Under the pieces are notes generated by a model. It was not told the DNA's origin. It searched no databases and saw only the letters and a list, made by a program, of their open reading frames with translations. The position numbers and the translations under genes are program-made. Shown piece by piece: positions 35,001 through 41,381 of a DNA stretch of 64,000 bases. Numbering within the stretch: the stretch's first letter is position 1; every line of letters starts with the position of its first letter. Source of the DNA: Paludibacteraceae bacterium (GTDB lineage: Bacteria > Bacteroidota > Bacteroidia > Bacteroidales > Paludibacteraceae); NCBI GenBank assembly GCA_024401565.1, contig JAKSKU010000007.1:1-64000 (forward strand). Direction: 5' to 3'.

Positions 35001-37012
35001 GGTCCAGCTTTACATATATACGATACAAGACCTACGGTTTTTTTGTAGTTGGCTGAAGTGGTGTCTAGCACCCAACCAGCTTTGTTGTCGCTCTTGAAAC
35101 CAGAAACATCTCCAATATTCCAAGTGATGGTTCTGTTGGCTGAGTTGTATACGCCACCGTTGTTTGCCTTTACGAATATGAAGTCATCGGGCAATGTTTC
35201 CACAATTTTAACTCCCTCTGCGTCAACAGAACCGTAGTTACGATAAGAAAGCAAGAATGTGATGGAGTCGCCAGTATAGCAATAAGTGATACTGTCCTTT
35301 ATGGCTCGATAGATCTTCATGTTAGCTTTTGGTGTCATGGCGGAAGGGGCGTGATAGTTACCTGAGACAACCATCATACCCATTTGTCTTGCCCACCCGT
35401 GCATATAGTTTGATGTCTTACCTATATTACATTTTTCACTTGCAGGTGCTGATATGTCTTCAGCGTCACCTTTGGTGTCCCACTTGATGTTACATTCACG
35501 GTAAACAAGTCCCATCAATTCGTAGTCCTGCGCACCGACAGCCGCATAAGATCCTGTACCTGTCTGCATGCTTAATGAGCAGAAGAAATCTTGTCCATCT
35601 GTATTGACGCCTGTCATAGGATCGTTTTGCCAACGGATTGTGGCGGGTCCACTATATGGCATGTTCTTAACGGAACCGTATTTAATACAGCGGGATGTAT
35701 CTGTCGCGTCAGGATTCCAGTTTGAAGGATCGTTCATCCAGTCGCTAAGTCTTACAGCAGCGTCATATTCATATGTGTTTCCTCCGCTTATGACCTTATG
35801 AGAGGCCGGGTCCCAAGTATATTCTGGATTACCATGCCAAACATAGTTGGCAATAGTACGCCATGAACAACGATAATCCTCTCCTTGATTAAAGTTTGTG
35901 AATGTTGTCTGGCTTCCATCGTCGCTTACTGTACACCATCCAGCGGTAGGTACTGAGTATTTGCTTTTGCCGATCAACTTGCCGATCAACCAATCGGAAG
36001 AAGACTCTCCTTTACGGAACTGTTCGATCTCCCATGGGTCGCCGCCTAGTTCCTCGAACAATTCATAAAACTCTCTAAAATATGCGGGAGCATTATAGTC
36101 GATATGCTGTTGGCCTCCGCTACCGAATTCAGGAATAAGTTGTTTTCCTTTTACGTCAATTTCTGTAGTTCCAGGAAGAGAGTATGCTGTTTTTGATTCT
36201 GTGAACACAGTTGGGTTTGCAGTTGCCCATTTTGTCTGCTCGTCCCAAGTGTCTCCTCCTTTAGGATAACCATCCAATCCGATCATACCAGTGTTGACAC
36301 GCATAGGGTCCTCTGTAGGAAACTTTGTGCTAAGAGCTACAAGACCTCTTATGACCTCAATCATTGCTTCCTTGTATGAAATTGGATTGCCGCAAGCATC
36401 GTTTACAATGTTTCCGTCAAGGTCTCTCATAAACTCACCCCATTGCTTATATGCGACGTAAAGAGCCAAAGCCACGTCAACGTCACCGTCAGCAGCGGTA
36501 TTTCCTTCTATTCCAAGATCTCCTAAGGCGAATGGGCCATATTGATAGTTTGGAGCAAGATCGGAACATGCGGAATAGCTCTTTGATCTGCTTCGACGTT
36601 TGTCGTGTGTGCACATCCAATAACCGTTGAATGTCACAACGTCTCCCATGTATGCGGCAGCCAACAATCCATAACCGTCTCCTTCCGTACAGTCGTATGC
36701 CGATTTGTACGGAGTCTCAATATATTTGTATCCTCCTACAGTTACTCCTGTATATTTGAACTCATTAGCGTGAACTTGGTATGCGTCACGTATGTCTTGT
36801 TCCATCTCTGCATGAACAACACCTTCTGGGTTTTTGTTCGCAAGATTTCCCAAATTATGAGAACTGCCATAGGAGTATTCCAAAAACTGAGGGAATGGGA
36901 ATGCCGGATTTCCTGAGTTAATGTGTACTGGGACGGCATTGACAAAACTTGCCGACAAAGCAAGTGCAATTGTCGCTCCAGAGTATAATAGATTGCGCAT
37001 TATTCCTTTCAT
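29060..37012 (-). CDS. Giant secreted GH8-like protein with DUF11, Ig-like arrays and CHU_C T9SS domain
   Basis: About 2,650 residues. Start 37012 is used; ATG 37000 (MRNLLYSGATIAL), preceded by AAAGGA, is equally plausible. After a signal peptide, residues ~30-500 resemble glycoside hydrolase family 8: TEGDGYGLLAAAY (acid Glu, ~108), ADGDVDVALALYVAYKQWG (~170) and YRCSWRTIANYVWHG (~378), with Asn where the base Asp often sits. A DUF11-like region (~560-650), other DUF11-like and a LamG-like segment (~1125-1285), then about a dozen Cys-containing Ig/PKD-like domains follow. The last ~90 residues (VVSPNNDGVNDSF...YDRFGKKL...WDGTYQGHKMPSTDYWYEI) are the gliding-motility C-terminal domain, a type B T9SS signal. 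It probably acts on a beta-linked polysaccharide at the cell surface; the substrate is not decidable. Confidence 0.82.
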   Translation of the reverse strand: MKGIMRNLLYSGATIALALSASFVNAVPVHINSGNPAFPFPQFLEYSYGSSHNLGNLANKNPEGVVHAEMEQDIRDAYQVHANEFKYTGVTVGGYKYIETPYKSAYDCTEGDGYGLLAAAYMGDVVTFNGYWMCTHDKRRSRSKSYSACSDLAPNYQYGPFALGDLGIEGNTAADGDVDVALALYVAYKQWGEFMRDLDGNIVNDACGNPISYKEAMIEVIRGLVALSTKFPTEDPMRVNTGMIGLDGYPKGGDTWDEQTKWATANPTVFTESKTAYSLPGTTEIDVKGKQLIPEFGSGGQQHIDYNAPAYFREFYELFEELGGDPWEIEQFRKGESSSDWLIGKLIGKSKYSVPTAGWCTVSDDGSQTTFTNFNQGEDYRCSWRTIANYVWHGNPEYTWDPASHKVISGGNTYEYDAAVRLSDWMNDPSNWNPDATDTSRCIKYGSVKNMPYSGPATIRWQNDPMTGVNTDGQDFFCSLSMQTGTGSYAAVGAQDYELMGLVYRECNIKWDTKGDAEDISAPASEKCNIGKTSNYMHGWARQMGMMVVSGNYHAPSAMTPKANMKIYRAIKDSITYCYTGDSITFLLSYRNYGSVDAEGVKIVETLPDDFIFVKANNGGVYNSANRTITWNIGDVSGFKSDNKAGWVLDTTSANYKKTVGLVSYICKAGPNASGRYCTTADITCTNGLGWTTNEYPNYQTATMQRNCVDVVKRSLIIEKSVDRPKINPDNVATFNIDFENSSEAGWIDGGRPRVNVSWACEDQGNQMGCKFRLFNDAVESYINYGNYRISYYLYDPTVTGVTSGYGGNGWSVVPSIYEGGDKTGFKITHEDVVEGVDETTGKKWNQRLSMQFAPLLVTTTMVTSWNTGNPNCTIHKGGDYPLRVVNLINGNNYSDKVDWSDDWSMGDFTDSDGGLYYPITPSWQRLDEKGATIEKPVTKWIECGCSESPKTVPNVLVEEYDGYVWRRVLGNGPMAGRDVENVYIRDTLPKGMEFVSFIGDCPLEENGAEWKTEKTSDGRDIIIWYIPKMQVKQKGSIKYNANITFPSGAECQTDDEDIINAAWISADKNSPISDTALITVTCAKVPEPIVPTTMHKSADKENYEKEDPITYTIEYEQTHGSIFNDAAKTSSDWTLTNAGSSSVSGGKANLSMGANAKFKYSKSSNIFISADCNVNQGSSNRDAEAIIYFRDNIRFGIYVNYDGGGATILNCYQGSALKKSVTLPSKNTSMKINAELNGDIMRVWIGKDTSKLASFSVDGLPTNEGYFGFEAPSNGSCAFSNIHVHTDYAYDLTIVDRKPDEIDFVSADEGGTLLGDSIVWKFEQGIDNPIPFGKKYTVTWEGKVEDCKEMIINYAYVRLLGHKDGEIAAQAESKCIDESCEGVQKAELTIKETEICAGDSTVLKAVGSPKSSKYEYEFFLGNTSLGDPTTVDSFIVKEMGDYKVKISDPSCPTANPAASLTVSLTVNALPDAEITDKASICKNESLDLSKIAVEDHTIEWYGDITKTIVVDAEDIPADKVRNTYYYVLTDNATGCKGEAKEWEVVINPVPSTPKVKPEKELPLKKDVKENITNMASPSGTGNHVVWYNNEDDAIRDSISTPVLVDLGTVGHVSYYVRELSPEGCIGDPALVSVIVTESQKPRVKDTTICIDKEIDVTTLAKADDDNTLVWYDDNDNVISGIPANYTATSSGEKVYKVAQKNEAGAISDKAIITITAIEVTPFEDAVVNYCARDNALSLTNALKLKSCSTCKDPSSYNFYLNDRPVDNIVPETNVSDTKLSDYKVEPIYKISQDNVCVGQRSSIEVNVEYVQKIIPAGSIHYTISDAVDGKFLPLTEQDNNAVVPTSETNKLVWYDSNDVELGETAPSPELVTNDTTITYKVKQVSSTGCESELSDVTVIITKTPIPDTKIVHYCEDEDPDPIETFASVTNSAYSLIWYDKDPKDGGVTLTTPPTIITTADPGKPVTINKYYVAQGNTSETSSASFVEVRIYAKPELITKDTVSCEKSVNINGLWSPAKSIEVKKTKFFSPWGTTIGQHELVSASGVYNIQGFISVSADKECQSKKYPVTIEIHSLGTIEILGEDSVCPNSIVNLAVSSPDTIIFGSPLSYVWNKPNNSTVEGEFISDPISEKTDFAVTVSDGVCTQNYNKTVKISKGKVDGKIEISEGTGTPVVMNATPTGTVFYSCGEDVRIVADVTGSGFTWDDNTSGNTITKKESGVYTLTYTNGCETSLDVEIISTSIKDFTTKFDTIICEGETVILKAQLTAGTETPDIVWKKDNVEVGTSAELVLKKVTSDNAGVYTYEATKKNCTYSDAFGQVTVNPRPVYTLKEVTPICAGNTLEIGLETLSPSTAEVEWETNPTLTVSTDNKTAEVSPNNDETYRLTISQNGGCTIKESINVKVNDPISFHITGNDTTICENNIGNLKFGLKIDEGDVLSYVWKNDKDSVVSESSLLRFTETKVGTYRYTVVLTSEACPSDSDNIEVTIAGLPMIDTVKKIDYHNVLIVPNTEYGKAPYEYMVNNNDFSSSDEAYVAYGRHVAVIRDANGCMNEYPFILEAPNFEIPIVVSPNNDGVNDSFISEVISEAYPDAVVTIYDRFGKKLTEIKGNESWDGTYQGHKMPSTDYWYEIWIEEIAKKYVGHFTLIND

Positions 37013-37345
37013 GCAAGTAAATTTTATGTGTACCCTATTAATTATAGTGTTTTTGTTATAGAATTCAATGTGCAAAAATCGAAAAATTTTGCAATATATA
37101 CAAATTTATTTGGCATTATATACAAGTTGTCCAACCACGTGTGGCTTCGGTTTCAAGTTTCAGGGTTCAAGTTTCAGGTTTCATCAACCATCCTTAACCC
37201 CTAATCCCTAACCATTCTTGATTTTGATAAAAATATAACCAATTAAATTACACTCGTTTATGAATATTTATTAAAAATAATCGTCAAAACGCTTGCACAT
37301 ATCACAAAAGAGCTATACTTTTGCATCGCAATTCAGAAATGAAGA
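37013..37345. other. Intergenic region before tRNA-Leu
   Basis: No gene seen. It holds an imperfect direct repeat of TTTCAAGTTTCAGG (about 37150-37182), an AT-rich stretch and the tRNA-Leu promoter. The minus-strand -7 candidate for the giant gene (TAAATTTG, near 37100) has no well-spaced -33. Confidence 0.6.
37293..37323 (+). promoter_or_regulatory. tRNA-Leu promoter
   Basis: TTG (37293-37295), 20 bases, TACTTTTG (37316-37323), 22 bases before the tRNA. Confidence 0.75.
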
Positions 37346-37427
37346 GCCCAGATGGCGGAATCGGTAGACGCGCTGGTCTCAAACACCAGTGGGGCAACCC
37401 ATCCCGGTTCGATCCCGGGTCTGGGTA
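37346..37427 (+). tRNA. trnL: tRNA-Leu (anticodon CAA)
   Basis: An 82-base class II tRNA. Acceptor GCCCAGA/TCTGGGT (first pair G-U), anticodon stem CTGGT/ACCAG around loop CTCAAAC (anticodon CAA, reading UUG), a long variable arm (TGGGGCAACCCA), T arm CCCGG TTCGATC CCGGG, discriminator A. CCA is not encoded. Confidence 0.95.
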
Positions 37428-37432
37428 CGCAG

Positions 37433-37463
37433 AAAGAGAATCAGAAATGGTTCTCTTTTTTTA
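37433..37463 (+). terminator. tRNA-Leu terminator
   Basis: AAAGAGAATC pairs with GGTTCTCTTT (one wobble) around AGAAAT, followed by a T run. Confidence 0.8.
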
Positions 37464-37530
37464 TGCTTGGTTTTGAAAGAATGGGCTATGAATCCGAGAG
37501 AAAGCCAATGACATGATTTATGGTTGCCTA

Positions 37531-37560
37531 AATAAAAAAAGACGGCTCAAGAACCGTCTA
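37531..37560 (-). terminator. Terminator of the glycosyltransferase-epimerase operon
   Basis: Reading leftward AGACGG...CCGTCT followed by a seven-T run; arms at 37554-37559 and 37540-37545. Confidence 0.8.
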
Positions 37561-37567
37561 CATATTA

Positions 37568-37602
37568 TTAACCATTAACCATTAACTATTAACTATTAAC
37601 TA
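37568..37602. repeat. Five tandem heptamers TTAAC(C/T)A
   Basis: Two TTAACCA copies followed by three TTAACTA copies, head to tail. The last copy reaches into the TAG stop codon of the epimerase gene (37600-37602, minus strand). A shorter relative, TTAGCCATTAACTATTAATAA, occurs at about 28984-29004. Confidence 0.85.
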
Positions 37603-38610
37603 TTCCAAGCATTTGCCACCATTGTCGGCATACCAATCTGCCAACGCCTCTTCAAAAGTATAGGTGAATTTAAAACCAGAATTCGCCAGTTTTTTTCCGC
37701 ATATATTGGTGGAAACCATCAGTTTTCTTACTCTTGCCGGGCAAATTCCAAACGGGGCTCCCAACGCTCCAATCACAGCGGCGACAGGCATCATAAGCCA
37801 TGTGGGGATGAGCAGCAGCGTTCGCTTCAGACCTGTGACTTTCATCATTGTCTGGCAAATCTGTTCGATGGTGTATGCCGGCTCGTATGAGCAGTTGTAT
37901 GTATCGACTCCCTTGTCGGAGTTTTCTAAATGCCATAGCATGAACCTGACCAAATCTTTTATATAGATGCAGGCTTTGATGGTGTCTTTTCGGCCTGGAT
38001 ATGCGAATTTCCTGTTTTTTAATCCGTTGTAAAGACGGGAGAAGTTGCCGTTCTCTCCTTTTCCAAACGCTACACCCGGACGGACGATAAGCAATTGTCT
38101 GCTTTTGTCGGCAGCCTGCCAGGTCTTGTGGATGTTTTCAGCCACGAGCTTGGATATTCCGTAAGGTGTGTTTGGAGTCGGCAGTGTGTCCTCCGTCTTC
38201 AATTCTTCCGAGGCTCCGTATGGTGAGATGGAAGATGTGAAGACGATTTTCTTTATGTTGTGTTTTTCGGCAAACTTGCATACGTTCTCCGCACCACGTA
38301 TGTTTGTCTCAAAATAGTCGTGGTCTGGATGCCCTGGCGTCCTGTGTACGGCGGCGAAGTTGAACACGATGTCGTCTTCTGTCGGAGAGAATTGAAGATC
38401 GATCTCTTTTCTCACGTCGCAGCGGACAAAAACAGCGGGATGCGGTTCGTTGTCGCATAGAGCAGGTTTGTAGTCCTTGACTGTTGGTAATGGTTCGCCT
38501 TGTGTGGCGATATCTAGATTATAGATTTTAGCTTCGGGATAGGTCGTTTTGATCAGTTTCGCAAGGTGAGTGCCGATGAATCCCGAACCTCCAAAGATGA
38601 TGCAGTTCAT
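37600..38610 (-). CDS. NAD-dependent epimerase/dehydratase (extended SDR)
   Basis: 336 residues. The Rossmann motif IFGGSGFIGTHL binds NAD(P). The catalytic triad is represented by TSSISPYG and YGISKLVAE (Tyr-x3-Lys). The family acts on nucleotide sugars, for example 4-epimerisation or dehydration, supplying activated sugars for surface glycans. A hydrophobic segment (LLIPTWLMMPVAAVIGALGA) resembles the insertion found in membrane-associated SDRs. It overlaps the glycosyltransferase stop by 4 bases, so the two probably act on the same glycan. The exact substrate cannot be told. Confidence 0.88.
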   Translation of the reverse strand: MNCIIFGGSGFIGTHLAKLIKTTYPEAKIYNLDIATQGEPLPTVKDYKPALCDNEPHPAVFVRCDVRKEIDLQFSPTEDDIVFNFAAVHRTPGHPDHDYFETNIRGAENVCKFAEKHNIKKIVFTSSISPYGASEELKTEDTLPTPNTPYGISKLVAENIHKTWQAADKSRQLLIVRPGVAFGKGENGNFSRLYNGLKNRKFAYPGRKDTIKACIYIKDLVRFMLWHLENSDKGVDTYNCSYEPAYTIEQICQTMMKVTGLKRTLLLIPTWLMMPVAAVIGALGAPFGICPARVRKLMVSTNICGKKLANSGFKFTYTFEEALADWYADNGGKCLE

Positions 38611-39431
38611 AGGCTCTGCTTTTGAGAGTAATCCTTAAGAATCTGAGCGTTCCACTCTTTTCTCTCCTTATCGAAGAACCAACCCCACTTGTTGAAGTAT
38701 TTGATCATGTTTTTGATGTGGATAAGGAGCATTTTGTTGTTCTTGTACGACGCTGCTCCATGCTTGTGAGTCACCACGGCTCCCGGCCAGAACATTGTGC
38801 GGAAGTGCTTGTGCATGCGTCTTGTGATATCGATATCCTCTGGATAAAGGAAGAATCTTTCATCGAAAAGGCCAACTGTCTCAAAACATTTCACTCGGAA
38901 GAACATGAAGCAACCGTGATGGTATGGGATGTTCATCTCGCTTTTGTGGTCGTTGAATTTAAGCAGATATCTGTCGTTCATCTTCTCTCCCCAGCTTTCA
39001 GGAAGGAAACGGCGGAAAATCAGGTTGGCAGGAGTGGGCAGCATGCGCACAGTGTACTGCTGCTGTCCGTTTGGATAAAGTACGTTTGGCTGCACCATTG
39101 CGACGTCTGTGTTCTCCTCCATATAGTTTGTCACTGCTGGAATGACGCCTTTCTCGAAGCAAACGTCCGCGTTGATAACGAGATGGTATGAGGATTCGTT
39201 AGCTATGGCCTTCTTGATTGCCACGTTATGACCTCCACCGTAGCCAAGGTTTTTGTTGTTGAAAATATACTCGACGTTTGATAAGCCTTCGCAGAACTGA
39301 CGTAAGCTGTCGGACGGAGAATTGTCGGATACATAGATTCTGTCAATGCCGTCTGCCAACATTGAATCTATGCACTTTTGCAATTCCTCGCGCTCTGTTA
39401 TATAGGTTACAATCGAAGCTGTAATTCTCAT
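38607..39431 (-). CDS. Family 2 glycosyltransferase (rhamnosyltransferase-like)
   Basis: 274 residues. Begins MRITASIVTYITEREELQKC and contains NNKNLGYGGGHNVAIK, LVINADVCF (the metal-binding DxD region appears as NAD), YHHGCFMFFRVKCF and FLYPEDIDITRR, all typical of GT2 rhamnosyl- or related transferases such as WbbL. No signal or membrane span is seen, so it works at the inner face of the membrane adding a sugar to a lipid-linked glycan. It is first in a two-gene operon with the SDR epimerase. The -7 element lies at 39505-39512. Confidence 0.87.
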   Translation of the reverse strand: MRITASIVTYITEREELQKCIDSMLADGIDRIYVSDNSPSDSLRQFCEGLSNVEYIFNNKNLGYGGGHNVAIKKAIANESSYHLVINADVCFEKGVIPAVTNYMEENTDVAMVQPNVLYPNGQQQYTVRMLPTPANLIFRRFLPESWGEKMNDRYLLKFNDHKSEMNIPYHHGCFMFFRVKCFETVGLFDERFFLYPEDIDITRRMHKHFRTMFWPGAVVTHKHGAASYKNNKMLLIHIKNMIKYFNKWGWFFDKERKEWNAQILKDYSQKQSL

Positions 39432-39504
39432 TTTTTAACTCGTAATGCACAATAGTGAATGCTGATAAAAGTCCCTAATCGTGCTACGTACTTTTAGCGA
39501 AACG

Positions 39505-39512
39505 CAAATTTA
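39505..39512 (-). promoter_or_regulatory. Promoter -7 element of the glycosyltransferase operon
   Basis: TAAATTTG followed by C on the minus strand, about 74 bases before the start at 39431. Confidence 0.45.
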
Positions 39513-39550
39513 GCATAATTTTTCTATTTTTCGGGCTCTTTTGCATAAAA

Positions 39551-40198
39551 CTACAAAGTTAATTGGAATTTTCTATCGATAAATGTGTACTCCAGCACTC
39601 CGAAACGCACAAGTTTTGCTATTAGTTTCTGTACGTCTCGTCGGTCGATATTGTGTGTTTTTGCAAATTTGTTGATTGAGAAACAGTTGGTTTCTATGGA
39701 TTTAAGAAGATCTTTTTCCGTGTCTGTGAACTCAATGGTGACGCCGTGCTGCATTCCGCCCTGTTGCCACATCTCAAGATGGATGGCTGTGGCCTGGATA
39801 TTTTCATCATCTATCCTGACGTAAGCCCAATTACGGTTGTCCTCGTCTATTGCGTAGACAGGTTTGTTGTCCGACTCTGGAATGATAACCTCCAGCACCG
39901 TCTTCCCGTCTACTTTATGCTGATGGATTTCGAATTCTGGATGAGGTGTGCAGTAGACGTTGGCTGCAGCTTCTGCCATATATGCCTCCTCTTCTGAACT
40001 TACGCCCGACACTTTGCCGTTGTCTTTTACTCCGATAAGCAGGCGGCCACCTTGAGTATTGGCGAACGCGGAAAAACTTTTGGCTATTTTTCTCGCGTCT
40101 GAAATCTCAAATTTGAAGTCCTGATTGACGTGCTCGCCCTCTTCAATCAACGAATGTATATATTCTGCGGAATCTGTCGCTTTCATCTTTATCATCAA
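39551..40198 (-). CDS. AlbA_2/Schlafen-type DNA-binding domain protein
   Basis: 215 residues from 40198; in-frame ATG at 40186 is also possible. Residues ~10-130 are the AlbA_2 (old AAA_4/Schlafen-like) domain: QDFKFEISDARKIAKSFSAF, ANTQGGRLLIGVKDNGKVSG and WAYVRIDDEN. The C-terminus carries a winged-helix-like segment (INKFAKTHNIDRRDVQKLIAKLVRFGVLEY). This combination usually marks a transcriptional regulator or nucleic-acid-binding protein. It is divergent from the 40283 gene; the target is unknown. Confidence 0.85.
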   Translation of the reverse strand: MMIKMKATDSAEYIHSLIEEGEHVNQDFKFEISDARKIAKSFSAFANTQGGRLLIGVKDNGKVSGVSSEEEAYMAEAAANVYCTPHPEFEIHQHKVDGKTVLEVIIPESDNKPVYAIDEDNRNWAYVRIDDENIQATAIHLEMWQQGGMQHGVTIEFTDTEKDLLKSIETNCFSINKFAKTHNIDRRDVQKLIAKLVRFGVLEYTFIDRKFQLTL

Positions 40199-40282
40199 AA
40201 AATCTTTACAAAATTAGGCAAAACGGATGATTTTTACATTTTAATTCATATTTTTGTGTATACACTACCAAAAACCAGGAGT

Positions 40283-40477
40283 ATGGCGGTACCCAAAAAC
40301 AATAAGAGTCTGATTAGAGACCATCGTGTTGTGGTGGCGTTGAACGAGAAGGAGTATGAGGCTCTTTCCAAGTTTTGTGTCCAGCACAAGATAGCTATGT
40401 CTGATTTTATCAGACGCACTGTCTTTTCCGAGATTATGGCCAGACAGTATACAGAAGCTCCTACACTTTTTGATTAG
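40283..40477 (+). CDS. Small ribbon-helix-helix-like protein
   Basis: 64 residues: a basic start (MAVPKNNKSLIRDHRVVVAL), then LNEKEYEALSKFCVQHKIAM and SDFIRRTVFSEIMA. The strand-helix-helix pattern with NEKEYEAL and SDFIRR is typical of the MobC/ribbon-helix-helix DNA-binding proteins of Bacteroidota plasmids and chromosomes. No relaxase is present, so a mobilisation role is not supported here. It ends 24 bases before tadA and is probably co-transcribed with it. A -7-like TATTTTTG sits ~30 bases upstream. Confidence 0.7.
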   Translation: MAVPKNNKSLIRDHRVVVALNEKEYEALSKFCVQHKIAMSDFIRRTVFSEIMARQYTEAPTLFD

Positions 40478-40501
40478 ACAGATCCAAACCAGTTGTCCCC
40501 T

Positions 40502-40939
40502 ATGGAAAACAATGATGATAAGTTTATGCTGATGGCCTTGAAAGAGGCGAGGAAAGCATTGTCTGAGGGTGAGGTGCCTATTGGTGCCGTGATCGTTTGT
40601 GCCGACAAGGTGATAGCGTCTGCCCATAATCTTACCGAGACACTACATGATGTCACAGCCCATGCAGAGATGCAGGCTATAACGATGGCTGCCGACTATC
40701 TGGGTGGCAAGTATCTGTCGGATTGCACTTTGTATGTCACTGTTGAGCCTTGCGTGATGTGCGCTGGGGCTCTTGGTTGGAGCCAGATCTCACGAGTGGT
40801 ATACGGTAGTTCGGATGAGAAACGTGGCTTCCAGAAGTTTGCGCCTAATGCGTTGCATCCTAAAACCACTGTGACATCAGGAGTGCTTGATAGTGAGTGC
40901 ACTCAGCTGATGACAGATTTTTTTAAGAAAAAGAGATAG
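40502..40939 (+). CDS. tadA: tRNA adenosine(34) deaminase
   Basis: 145 residues from ATG 40502. The zinc-dependent deaminase motifs THAEMQAI (His-Ala-Glu) and VEPCVMCAGAL (Pro-Cys-x2-Cys) are intact, with the ISRVVYGSSDEKRG segment typical of TadA over cytidine deaminases. It converts the wobble adenosine of tRNA-Arg(ACG) to inosine. The in-frame upstream ATG at 40493 is less likely, since MENNDDKFMLMAL aligns with the usual N-terminus. Confidence 0.93.
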   Translation: MENNDDKFMLMALKEARKALSEGEVPIGAVIVCADKVIASAHNLTETLHDVTAHAEMQAITMAADYLGGKYLSDCTLYVTVEPCVMCAGALGWSQISRVVYGSSDEKRGFQKFAPNALHPKTTVTSGVLDSECTQLMTDFFKKKR

Positions 40940-41381
40940 CGGAATACGTATATAATTGGCATATTAAATATGTAAATATACCAATAAATGTAATTTTAAC
41001 ATTTTTTTAGTTTGCGTTAAGATTTGTTAGGATAAAAAATAGTGGATGATAATTGAAAAATCATTACGTTTGCATCGTAATTAATTCATGCACGAACAAG
41101 AAAAAGTATGAATATTGATGCGTTGATCAAGGCTGCATAACAGTGTGGTGCAGAGATGAAAATTTGGTCTGCCATCTGGTTACCAGGATGGTGATGGAGT
41201 TGAGGTTAGTCCTGAGAAATCGGTTTCTAAGCATAATTTACCTCCCGTCATGCTTTAAGGGATATTGAAAACTATTGCTTTGTTTGGAGCGGTAATTCTA
41301 TACCTATATTGACAAATTGAGAATTAACAAGATGAGTTTTTTACTCATTTAATCACTATTATAAACTAAAAAGTAAAAAAA
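40940..41381. other. Intergenic region before the Sel1 gene
   Basis: 442 bases with no intact gene. It holds a -7 element TACGTTTG (41065-41072), a decayed Sel1-repeat fragment (41108-41258) and a hairpin-like GATGAGTTTTTTACTCATTT near 41330. Confidence 0.7.
41108..41258 (+). pseudogene. Degenerate Sel1-repeat gene fragment
   Basis: From ATG 41108 the frame gives MNIDALIKAA then TAA, where the neighbouring intact gene has an alanine followed by Glu-Gln. After a frame change, 41178-41258 reads GYQDGDGVEVSPEKSVSK before a stop, matching CYQDGDGVEENQELAFKW of the intact Sel1 protein 300 bases downstream. It looks like the 5' remnant of a duplicated copy broken by a nonsense change and at least one indel. 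Confidence 0.65.

Noticed and set aside
30000..36000. Rightward ORFs of 60-150 codons inside the giant GH8-like gene
   Set aside because: They are antisense shadows without promoters, signal peptides or recognisable motifs.
40283..40477. Plasmid mobilisation gene and integrated element
   Set aside because: The small protein resembles MobC-type DNA-binding proteins, but no relaxase, integrase, attachment repeat or composition shift surrounds it, and it is linked to tadA.
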